From positions 1-5,772 of the forward strand of contig CAVEGR010000047.1 in NCBI GenBank assembly GCA_963615565.1: a DNA stretch of 5,772 nucleotides. Reading direction: 5' to 3'. Shown here one piece after another: positions 1 through 5,772 of the stretch (position 1 is its first letter; every line of letters begins with the position of its first letter). The translations under genes were made by a program, and so were the position numbers. The stretch is from UBA9732 sp963615565 (GTDB taxonomy: Bacteria > Spirochaetota > Spirochaetia > Sphaerochaetales > Sphaerochaetaceae). Below the pieces are notes generated by a model that saw only the letters and a program-made list of their open reading frames with translations, searched no databases and was not told where the DNA came from.

Positions 1-2213
1 GCTGTGCTTTTTGTGACGTCTCAACAGGTGATTTTCATTTAAGAACTATTGCCAAAGAAAATAGAATTCAAGGTATTAGAGCTGTTTTAGAGCAAATTCA
101 ACCCAAAGAAATCCTTGTATGTGAAGATGAATACTTCATGGATAGTAGTTTTAAAACTGCAATTGATGATTTTCATGCAATGGTTACTAAATTGCCTTCT
201 TGGTATTTTGCTATAAAAAGTAGCTATAAGCTAATGTGTGAACAGGCTGGTGTTACTTCATTAAATGCTTATGGCCTTCAATCAAATGATAAACTCTTAG
301 GTCCAGCTGGAGCACTTTTAAGATATGTAAAAGAAACTTCTAAGAGTTCTGTTAGTCATTTAACAGATTATAAAGTTGATTCTCAAGATTCTTATGTCTT
401 TATGGATGAATCATCTAGACGCAATCTTGAGTTATTTAATAACTTATTTGATGGCTCAACTAGATACTCCCTGTTTGATACCATAAATAGAACTAGAACA
501 AGTGGAGGTAGTAGGCTTCTTAAGAACTGGCTTGCATTCCCTTTAAGAAACTTAAATGAAATTCAACAACGTCAAGGTTGGGTTAAATTTCTTTATTCCA
601 ATTCAACAGAACTTTCTAGAATTAGAGATTCAATATTTACTTCAAGAGATTTAAATAGATTAACAACAAGGATTCTTGTAAAACGTGCTGTTCCGCATGA
701 TCTTGTTGGTATAAAACAGACTATTTCTGCTTTCTTTGGCTTAATTTCAGAACAATTTGATAAATATAGGACATTGTTTGAAGCAAATTTAACAAATGAA
801 GCTCTTTCTCAATGTGCTTCATACATGAACGAAATTCACAATTCAATTAATGAAGATTGTCTTGGTCAATTTGCAGAAGGTGAAGTAATTCTTTCAGGCT
901 ATGATGCTCTTTTAGACGAAAAAAGAGCATTAAAAGACCATGGAGATGAACTTTTAAAAGGCTATGTAGAGAAAGTAAAAGCTGAAACTGGCCTTACAAT
1001 TGTAAAACTTGGTTACAATAAGATTATTGGGTATTATCTTGAAGTACCAAAAGGACAAGTTTCTAAAGTTCCTGCTTCATATTATAGAAAGCAGACTCTT
1101 GTTAACGGAGAACGTTTTACATCAGATGAACTTATAAAACATGAAAAGGAAATGATCTCTGCTAGTGCAACAGCAGAAGAACGTGAACGTCTTTTGTACA
1201 ATAATCTTCTTAACAAAGCACTAGAACTTAGTCCTGTACTTAATGCTATAGGCCATTTCTTAAACACTATAGATGTTTATCAAAGCCTTGCAACAGTTGC
1301 TGTAGACTCTTCATTTGTATGTCCTACAGTTACTGAAGACGATATTCTTGAAATCACTGATGGTAGACATCCAGTTGTAGAAAAACAGCTTGGACCAGGT
1401 AAGTTTGTTGCAAATAGTCTTGATATGCATACTAGATTTTGCCTAATTACTGGCCCAAACATGGCCGGAAAATCTACATTTCTCAGACAGAATGCTTTAA
1501 TAATACTACTAGCTCATATTGGAAGTTTTGTTCCAGCAACAAGTGCAAAAATTGGACTTGTGGATAAAGTGTTTTGCAGAGTTGGAGCTATGGATAATCT
1601 TGCAAGAGGGGAGTCTACATTTCTTTTGGAGATGCAGGAAACAGCCTTCATTCTACGTACCTGCACAGCTCGTTCGTTTGTGATTGTTGATGAAATTGGA
1701 CGAGGAACAAGTACACAAGATGGAATGTCTATTGCATACGCTGTAATGAAAGATTTAATGACAAAAGGGCCAAAAACTCTTTTTGCAACGCATTACCATG
1801 AACTCACATTGATGGATACTTCTTCAATTAGACTACTTACACTAGACGTTCTTGAGCAAAATGGCTCTGTAACATTCTTAAGAAAAGTTATAGATGGCGT
1901 TGCTAATTCTAGCTATGGTATACATGTTGCTAAGATGGCAGGTATTCCAGCATCAGTGATAAAAGATGCCACAAATTTCCAAAGCCGACATTTTGCAGAC
2001 TACTCTATGAGCCAGACAAGTCTATTTACAGCAAATGGATTAAATAACGAGAATGATCAAAACAACATAGTAAACTTTGATCCTAAAACTTCTGCTGCTC
2101 TTGACTTAGTAGAGCAGATACTTCATGCTGATCTTGACCATATAACGCCAATGCAGGCAATGATTTTACTTTCAACGCTAAAGGAGAAAGCTACTGAAAT
2201 AGATGCTAATTGA
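1..2213 (+). CDS. mutS: DNA mismatch repair protein MutS, 5'-truncated by the window edge
   Basis: MutS binds mispaired or looped DNA and, through ATP-driven clamp formation, recruits MutL in cytosolic mismatch repair. The reading frame is open from base 3, so about 736 residues are visible. Full MutS proteins are about 850-900 residues, so roughly 140 N-terminal residues, including the mismatch-reading Phe-x-Glu motif, lie upstream. In visible-fragment numbering: the connector-domain motif DVSTGDF near residues 5-11; the core and lever start near residue 115 (ESSRRNLELF); the clamp region has GYNKIIGYYLEVP and YRKQTLVNGERF; Walker A GPNMAGKST is at 484-492 (bases 1452-1478); the Walker B acidic pair D563-E564 sits in VDEIGRGTSTQDG; the H-loop ATHYHEL has H597. 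The C-terminus ends with the usual helix-rich tail (ITPMQAMILLSTLKE), so the 3' end is intact. All visible catalytic residues are present and the enzyme should be functional. The ATG at base 138 is an internal methionine, not the start. The stop overlaps the next gene by 11 bp. Confidence 0.97.
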   Translation, partial: CAFCDVSTGDFHLRTIAKENRIQGIRAVLEQIQPKEILVCEDEYFMDSSFKTAIDDFHAMVTKLPSWYFAIKSSYKLMCEQAGVTSLNAYGLQSNDKLLGPAGALLRYVKETSKSSVSHLTDYKVDSQDSYVFMDESSRRNLELFNNLFDGSTRYSLFDTINRTRTSGGSRLLKNWLAFPLRNLNEIQQRQGWVKFLYSNSTELSRIRDSIFTSRDLNRLTTRILVKRAVPHDLVGIKQTISAFFGLISEQFDKYRTLFEANLTNEALSQCASYMNEIHNSINEDCLGQFAEGEVILSGYDALLDEKRALKDHGDELLKGYVEKVKAETGLTIVKLGYNKIIGYYLEVPKGQVSKVPASYYRKQTLVNGERFTSDELIKHEKEMISASATAEERERLLYNNLLNKALELSPVLNAIGHFLNTIDVYQSLATVAVDSSFVCPTVTEDDILEITDGRHPVVEKQLGPGKFVANSLDMHTRFCLITGPNMAGKSTFLRQNALIILLAHIGSFVPATSAKIGLVDKVFCRVGAMDNLARGESTFLLEMQETAFILRTCTARSFVIVDEIGRGTSTQDGMSIAYAVMKDLMTKGPKTLFATHYHELTLMDTSSIRLLTLDVLEQNGSVTFLRKVIDGVANSSYGIHVAKMAGIPASVIKDATNFQSRHFADYSMSQTSLFTANGLNNENDQNNIVNFDPKTSAALDLVEQILHADLDHITPMQAMILLSTLKEKATEIDAN
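2181..2186 (+). promoter_or_regulatory. Distant Shine-Dalgarno of comF inside mutS
   Basis: AAGGAG lies in the last codons of mutS but ends 16 nt before the comF ATG, too far for a standard ribosome binding site. With the mutS stop 11 nt inside comF, it more likely helps terminating ribosomes restart locally, that is, translational coupling. Confidence 0.45.
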
Positions 2214-2925
2214 CAGATGCTTAATTTGTGACAACGTGTGCAACTCCAGCAATTTCATTTGCCCCTCATGCCTTGCCACACTTGAAAGCGAGATGTTTAG
2301 CACCTTCATGGCCACATGTCCAAGTTGTTTTTATCCTATAATTAGTTCTGAATACAAATGTCCTAGATGTTTAAAATCTCCTAATGAATCCGGTAACGCC
2401 TTTCCAGTTTATTGTGTCTCTACCTATGATGGAAATTTATCTTATTCTGTCTTACAACGTTTTAAGTTTAGAAATGATAAGAAATTAGCAAAGATAGTTG
2501 CATATATGATAAATAAAGGTTTAGACGAACTTGATAGTGCCCATAATGCTGTGATTGTACCAATACCATGTAGTAAGACAAGTTTGAAAAAACGTGGCTG
2601 GGACCAAATGAAAGAAGTTTCTAAGTATTTAAATAGAGATATTCTTCATATATTAGAAGTATCAAATAACTCTAATATTCAGCAGAAATTACTTGATAGA
2701 TTTCATAGAATAAACAAAAGTACAAAGCGTTTTGAACTATCTACAAAATATAATCCAAAGAAATTATTAGAGTATCTTCATGGACGTCAAATTATATTAA
2801 TTGATGATGTATCTACCACTTTTAGTACTCTAACAGCAGCCTATGATACATTAAAAAAAATAGGCTTTGAGGATGTAAAAGCCGTTGTATGGCTATACGA
2901 CCTCAAAGCCGAAAAACTTAATTAG
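2203..2925 (+). CDS. comF: ComF family protein (double zinc ribbon + phosphoribosyltransferase-like domain)
   Basis: This 240-residue protein has the usual ComF length and layout. Four Cys pairs (6/9, 20/23, 39/42, 53/56) form a double zinc ribbon. The family motif LQRFKFRNDKKLA follows near 84-96, then PIP (120-122) with KKRGWDQ (129-135, usually RGFNQ), the Q..L.R..R..N segment near 161-171, and a PRPP-loop-like IDDVSTTFSTL (200-210). In naturally competent bacteria ComF acts in the cytosol on incoming single-stranded DNA; many non-competent bacteria also carry it with unknown role, and the symbol here names the family only. The glycine usual after the two threonines of the PRPP loop is Phe207. 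The start is fixed by an in-frame TAG at 2200-2202 immediately before the ATG and by the first CxxC beginning at residue 6. It overlaps the mutS stop, so it is the downstream gene of a mutS-comF operon. An orotate/adenine-type phosphoribosyltransferase is unlikely because of the zinc ribbons. Confidence 0.88.
   Translation: MLIDRCLICDNVCNSSNFICPSCLATLESEMFSTFMATCPSCFYPIISSEYKCPRCLKSPNESGNAFPVYCVSTYDGNLSYSVLQRFKFRNDKKLAKIVAYMINKGLDELDSAHNAVIVPIPCSKTSLKKRGWDQMKEVSKYLNRDILHILEVSNNSNIQQKLLDRFHRINKSTKRFELSTKYNPKKLLEYLHGRQIILIDDVSTTFSTLTAAYDTLKKIGFEDVKAVVWLYDLKAEKLN
2853..2910 (-). terminator. Probable intrinsic terminator of greA, embedded in the comF coding region
   Basis: A perfect 10-bp inverted repeat pairs GGCTTTGAGG (2863-2872) with CCTCAAAGCC (2901-2910), with a 28-nt loop. 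Read on the minus strand, the stem is followed by TA and then eight U (2860-2853), the signature of a Rho-independent terminator. The loop contains a second small stem (GTAT/ATAC around the tetraloop GGCT, 2887-2898). It lies 44 nt past the greA stop and would end greA transcripts within the last 25 codons of comF. In the plus direction no U-tract follows, so it should not stop mutS-comF transcription. The loop is longer than usual, which lowers confidence. Confidence 0.6.
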
Positions 2926-2935
2926 AGAGGTTTTT
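2922..2935 (+). repeat. 14-bp repeat, left copy of an inverted pair flanking greA
   Basis: TTAGAGAGGTTTTT begins one base before the comF stop codon and contains it. An identical 14-mer occurs on the minus strand at 5747-5760, beyond the 5' end of greA. Both copies form the left arm of a hairpin on the strand where they read this way, so this may be a reused terminator element rather than a mobile one. Confidence 0.6.
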
Positions 2936-2946
2936 ACAATAACCTC
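2927..2946. terminator. Weak bidirectional hairpin between convergent comF and greA
   Basis: In the 28-bp gap between the two stop codons, GAGGTT (2927-2932) pairs with AACCTC (2941-2946) around an 8-nt loop. The plus-strand transcript has five U inside the hairpin but none directly after it; on the minus strand UCUAAUUAAGUUUUU follows. It is the only terminator candidate for mutS-comF within the gap, but the stem is short and the U-tract poor. Confidence 0.4.
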
Positions 2947-2953
2947 AAAACAT

Positions 2954-5632
2954 TCAGAAATCTGCAAGTTTAATGTCTAGAACTGTGTAATCATAATCAA
3001 CGCCGTTAATAGAGAACTTTGCATCTTCTCCTTTTTCAAGATTATAAAGCTTTTGACCTAGTGGAGCTTTGAAATTCAGAATATTTTTTGCAGGATCTGA
3101 CTCCCATGGACCCAATATTGTATATGTAATTTCTTCTCCAGTAGTATTATCTTTGAATACAGCAACGGTACCAAATGAAACGTAATTGAGATCTACATCT
3201 TCTGGTTTTACAACCTGTGCAATAGAAATTTCATCTGTGAGCTTATTCATCAAGAAATTAAGATTCTTTTGCTTATCTTTGCCATATTGATATTCAGCAT
3301 TTTCTCTGAGATCTCCAAGTTCTCTTGCAGTTCCAATTTCCTTAGAGTTTTCAGGAATTTCTACGTTCATAATATGGTCAAGTTCAGCACTCTTTGCATC
3401 AAACAAAGCTTGTGTACACAAAAGTCCCTTAGGAATAATCTTCTTTTTATCAAAAGCAACGTTTGGATTATCTCCTGTGATACCTTCCCAGTTCTCAGGG
3501 AATTTGTTTGCAATAAGATGCTTAATTCTAAGTTTCTGATTCTCAATATCTGGAATACTCTTGAGCATAGAGTAGAGTTTCTGTGCTTGATATTCGTCTG
3601 CCTGTTCCAAGTACTTGTCTACAAGTTTGTCATCTGTGAAGAGATTTGCTTCCAAAATCTTCTGTCTCTTTTTATTTTCAGCAACATCGGTCTGGTTGTC
3701 TATTCTTCTGTTGACTGTTGCAAGTAAAGATAACTTGGTCAGAAGAAGAGTTTCTTGTGTGATTTTAGCCTTGGCCCATTCTTTTTCGCTTGCAGTCTTG
3801 GTGAGATAGATGAAGAAATCGGGGTCTTCTTTGAAGGAAGAAACGCTGGAGGCTAAGAGGCGAGTCATCACGTTCTTTTTTGGTCCTCTCTTGATGAGAT
3901 CTGACATGTAGGCTGTCATGTAAAGAGGGAAGAGAGAAATGAGTACATCTTGCCAATTCTCTACGTTATCAGTAATTCCTTCTATAAAATCTTTCTTTAA
4001 ATCTGCATCCTGAATTGAAGAGAAGAAGGCTTTAAGATCTGTGATTCTATTGTAGTAATCATTAAATGTAGTATTCAGCTGGATATAGCTAATGTTAAAG
4101 CGGTTCTTCAAATCTGCTAGAATCATGTATGCAATGATGGCATCTTGAGATGATGTTTGAGCCTTACCTTCGTAGAAGTTAATCATTGCAGCAAATTCAT
4201 CGCTGTCTGTTTGGCCTTTATGGGCTATAAAATCATTGAGAATTTTTGTTTTTTCGTAAATATCTTTAGCATTCTTGAATAATGAAAGAGCTTTTTCTTC
4301 ATAGGTAATTGGTGTACTTCTAAGCACATAGATATCGCTTGAAGAATCACTAATGCCAAAATATGGGTTTGTAGTTAGTTCTTTCTTTGCAGCAGCCACC
4401 CATACAGAATACTCTTTCTCTGAGAGTACTGAAGGAACAAGCTCTGCTTTCATTTGTTTTAAAGAAGCCTGACCATCCATAGAGGAGAGTAGAACCTTAA
4501 GTCCCCACTTGATGTCTGTCTTGAATTTTTCTGCAAGCTTATCTTTTGGAACACCTGCTTTAAGAACCCAAATATGATTCTTTGAGAGAACTTTAAGACT
4601 CTTATAAGCCATTGAACAGCTCATTGAATGCATTCCTTTGGTAGCAAAGAGAATTTGCATCTCGTCTTTAAGGATAGTTTTTATTCTTCCAAGACCCCAA
4701 GTTTCATGATATACAAAAGCGCCTTCAACAAATTTGATTTCCTGCTCAAATTTTTCAATTGCTACATTTATGTTCAAATAATCTTGCAGTATGCCTGTAT
4801 TATTAAGACAATAGTCAAGTCTTGGATTATCCTTGTATTTTTCTTTCCAAAGTTCAATGAGTCTATCTCTTGCACTTAAATCATGTGGTGAATATTTGAT
4901 GATTGTCTTGAGAATTTTGATTTTTACGTTGTTATCAAAATTTCCTTGGCTATAAATTGTCTCAAGGAAGTAAGCTCCTTTTTCAGATCCCATTGAATCT
5001 GCAATCTTTGAAGCAAGTCCAATGAGATATTCAGAACTTTGACTCTTAATTGAGAGTATCTTTGCCCAAACATTTTTTAAAGCTGCAAGATCTTGGGCCT
5101 TAATATGCCTTCTGATTATACTTCTAAAGTAGTTAAGTGCAGTTTGAACTTCGCCTTTGTCGTTGTAGTAATCAGCAAGTTTGTAAAGTACTTCTGTTTC
5201 ATCAAAATCAGCCTTGACAAGACGCTCCCAAGTTTCAATTTTCTTATCCTGCATGTTGAGAGTCTCATAGCAATCTGCAAGCACTCTTAGTGCATAGGAG
5301 CTTTCATTAAACTCAAGTATTCTATTTGCAAGGAAGATTACTTCATCCCATTTTGAAGCTTCATAATACTGCTCTAACACTGTGAAGATATATCTGTCAT
5401 CCATTGGATGGCGACCTGTGATTGTTGCAAGGTATCTTATTGCTATTGAGTTACTATGAGTTTCTTCTAAAAGAGCTTCACATGTAGTATTGAACTCTTG
5501 TCTTTCTTCTGATTCAGTTAATTTTGAGGCAGCATCATCTAGGGTCTTGAACTCGTTTACTCCAACTGCAGAAATGTTGGTATTTTGCCATAAATCGTTA
5601 CTCAATAAGTCTCTAACTTCAATTGCAGTCAT
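2954..5632 (-). CDS. greA: GreA-type transcript cleavage factor with giant TPR/Tudor-like N-terminal extension
   Basis: Gre factors enter the RNA polymerase secondary channel and stimulate cleavage of backtracked RNA. Residues about 734-892 are a complete Gre module: a coiled coil whose tip ELGDLRENAEY carries the catalytic acidic pair D774 and E777 (E. coli GreA D41/E44), then the FKBP-like domain from about 818 (SFGTVAVF, TGEEITYTILGPWESD, APLGQKLYNLEKGE). The preceding 730 residues are an extension unlike standard GreA of about 158 residues: three TPR-like helix pairs at about 81-110, 112-145 and 146-179, a Tudor-like segment at 301-351, and a long mainly helical region to about 725 that I do not recognise. 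No signal peptide or membrane segment is seen, so it is cytosolic. The start at 5632 is chosen because AAGGAG lies 6 nt upstream; an in-frame ATG at 5674 would add 14 residues but has only a poor AGG and sits in a leader hairpin. From memory, Treponema and Borrelia GreA are similarly large, so the fusion looks lineage-typical. Confidence 0.93.
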   Translation of the reverse strand: MTAIEVRDLLSNDLWQNTNISAVGVNEFKTLDDAASKLTESEERQEFNTTCEALLEETHSNSIAIRYLATITGRHPMDDRYIFTVLEQYYEASKWDEVIFLANRILEFNESSYALRVLADCYETLNMQDKKIETWERLVKADFDETEVLYKLADYYNDKGEVQTALNYFRSIIRRHIKAQDLAALKNVWAKILSIKSQSSEYLIGLASKIADSMGSEKGAYFLETIYSQGNFDNNVKIKILKTIIKYSPHDLSARDRLIELWKEKYKDNPRLDYCLNNTGILQDYLNINVAIEKFEQEIKFVEGAFVYHETWGLGRIKTILKDEMQILFATKGMHSMSCSMAYKSLKVLSKNHIWVLKAGVPKDKLAEKFKTDIKWGLKVLLSSMDGQASLKQMKAELVPSVLSEKEYSVWVAAAKKELTTNPYFGISDSSSDIYVLRSTPITYEEKALSLFKNAKDIYEKTKILNDFIAHKGQTDSDEFAAMINFYEGKAQTSSQDAIIAYMILADLKNRFNISYIQLNTTFNDYYNRITDLKAFFSSIQDADLKKDFIEGITDNVENWQDVLISLFPLYMTAYMSDLIKRGPKKNVMTRLLASSVSSFKEDPDFFIYLTKTASEKEWAKAKITQETLLLTKLSLLATVNRRIDNQTDVAENKKRQKILEANLFTDDKLVDKYLEQADEYQAQKLYSMLKSIPDIENQKLRIKHLIANKFPENWEGITGDNPNVAFDKKKIIPKGLLCTQALFDAKSAELDHIMNVEIPENSKEIGTARELGDLRENAEYQYGKDKQKNLNFLMNKLTDEISIAQVVKPEDVDLNYVSFGTVAVFKDNTTGEEITYTILGPWESDPAKNILNFKAPLGQKLYNLEKGEDAKFSINGVDYDYTVLDIKLADF

Positions 5633-5638
5633 TTTTTT

Positions 5639-5644
5639 CTCCTT
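5639..5644 (-). promoter_or_regulatory. Shine-Dalgarno of greA, decides the start codon
   Basis: On the minus strand AAGGAG is followed by six A and then the ATG at 5632. The ideal spacing and strength make this the translation start rather than the in-frame ATG at 5674, whose upstream sequence GCAGGCGA has only a weak, too-close match. Confidence 0.85.
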
Positions 5645-5657
5645 CTGCTGACAAAAT

Positions 5658-5684
5658 AAAAAAAGGGCAGACATTCGCCTGCTC
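5658..5684 (-). terminator. Terminator-like hairpin + U7 in the greA leader (possible attenuator)
   Basis: On the minus strand an 8-position stem (5684-5677 with 5672-5665) closes a GAAU tetraloop. It has six Watson-Crick pairs, one G-U and one A-C mismatch. Seven U follow immediately (5664-5658), then AUUUU. It ends 25 nt before the greA start codon, just upstream of the Shine-Dalgarno. Transcripts starting to the right of 5684 would have to read through it to express greA. It could be an attenuator of greA, or the terminator of a leftward gene outside the window if greA had its own promoter downstream. Only about 14 nt lie between the U-tract and the Shine-Dalgarno, so a promoter there is unlikely. 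Confidence 0.6.
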
Positions 5685-5703
5685 GGGTTATGCTCTATAT
5701 TTT

Positions 5704-5709
5704 ATTATC
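5704..5709 (-). promoter_or_regulatory. Candidate -10 box for greA
   Basis: GATAAT on the minus strand matches TATAAT at five of six positions and would start transcription near 5697, upstream of the leader hairpin. No convincing -35 hexamer is found at 15-19 nt; that stretch is the A/T-rich hairpin. It may be chance in AT-rich DNA. Confidence 0.3.
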
Positions 5710-5735
5710 AAGGTTTTTTGAAAAACCTTTTTTTT
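5710..5735 (+). terminator. Rightward intrinsic terminator upstream of greA
   Basis: AAGGTTTT (5710-5717) pairs with AAAACCTT (5722-5729) around TTGA; one further T-A pair is possible. Six T follow (5730-5735). The U-tract exists only in the plus direction, antisense to greA. No plus-strand gene precedes it in this part of the window, so it would stop antisense transcription from within greA, or act as an insulator. Confidence 0.5.
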
Positions 5736-5756
5736 AGAGGTTTTTAAAAAACCTCT
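5736..5756. terminator. Second AT-rich hairpin, directly next to the first
   Basis: AGAGGTTTT (5736-5744) pairs perfectly with AAAACCTCT (5748-5756) around a 3-nt loop TAA. It follows the preceding terminator without a gap. There is no U-tract after it on either strand, so terminator function is uncertain; it may be the terminator of a leftward gene to the right of the window or half of a tandem insulator. Confidence 0.35.
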
Positions 5757-5760
5757 CTAA
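5747..5760 (-). repeat. 14-bp repeat, right copy of an inverted pair flanking greA
   Basis: Minus-strand copy of TTAGAGAGGTTTTT, identical to 2922-2935 on the plus strand. It includes one arm of the hairpin at 5736-5756. Confidence 0.6.
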
Positions 5761-5772
5761 CAACCTAAACAT

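Noticed and set aside
1082..1462. Short minus-strand open frames opposite mutS
   Set aside because: They lie across conserved MutS clamp and ATPase codons and show no recognisable protein.
138..2213. ATG at 138 as the mutS start
   Set aside because: The frame is open to the left edge and encodes recognisable MutS connector-domain sequence before it.
2200..2925. Evidence of natural competence from comF
   Set aside because: ComF-family proteins occur widely in non-competent bacteria, and no other competence gene is in view.
3269..3809. Open frames on the plus strand opposite greA (for example 3269-3727 and 3615-3809)
   Set aside because: They are antisense shadows of a well-supported gene, with no family resemblance and no ribosome sites that I could support.
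5630..5674. Upstream in-frame ATG at 5674 as the greA start (906 residues)
   Set aside because: It has a poor ribosome site, lies within the leader hairpin, and the ATG at 5632 has an ideal AAGGAG at 6 nt.
5734..5772. Minus-strand ATG at 5772 opening a 12-codon frame
   Set aside because: It consists of hairpin sequence and stops at 5734; it could equally be the tail of an unseen gene, which cannot be judged here.
1..5772. CRISPR arrays, tRNA/rRNA genes, insertion sequences, phage genes
   Set aside because: No spaced direct repeats, clover-leaf structures, transposase or phage proteins were seen; the window is almost fully covered by three ordinary genes.

Overview
The window looks like chromosomal DNA of a low-GC spirochaete, most likely a Treponema or close relative. 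The main reason is the Gre factor. Instead of the usual stand-alone protein of about 160 residues, it is a protein of about 890 residues with a very long TPR-bearing N-terminal extension, an architecture I associate from memory with Treponema and Borrelia GreA. The AT-rich codon use fits, but no database search was possible, so the genus is an inference. I see no sign of phage, plasmid, transposon or CRISPR content.

Layout. Positions 1-2213 (+) hold the 3' end of mutS, the mismatch-repair ATPase; it enters the window already open and lacks roughly the first 140 residues. It overlaps by 11 bp a comF-family gene at 2203-2925 (+), a zinc-ribbon phosphoribosyltransferase-like protein, so the two are almost certainly co-transcribed and translationally coupled. 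Facing them is greA at 2954-5632 (-), a giant transcription elongation/cleavage factor. Only 28 bp separate the convergent stop codons. They hold a weak hairpin, and a much better terminator for greA lies inside the last codons of comF.

The 140 bp at the right edge, upstream of greA, contain no gene but are dense in structure. There is a strong Shine-Dalgarno, a terminator-like hairpin plus U7 inside the greA leader, a possible -10 box, and two AT-rich hairpins in tandem, the first with a T-run in the plus direction.

The most interesting observations are two. The first is the possible attenuator in the greA leader, which recalls the terminator in the E. coli greA leader that produces the GraL RNAs. 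The second is a Tudor-like segment in the GreA extension resembling the RNA-polymerase-binding modules of UvrD/PcrA and CarD/TRCF. Smaller oddities are a changed PRPP loop in ComF, a 14-bp inverted repeat flanking greA, and a local codon-use patch inside greA.
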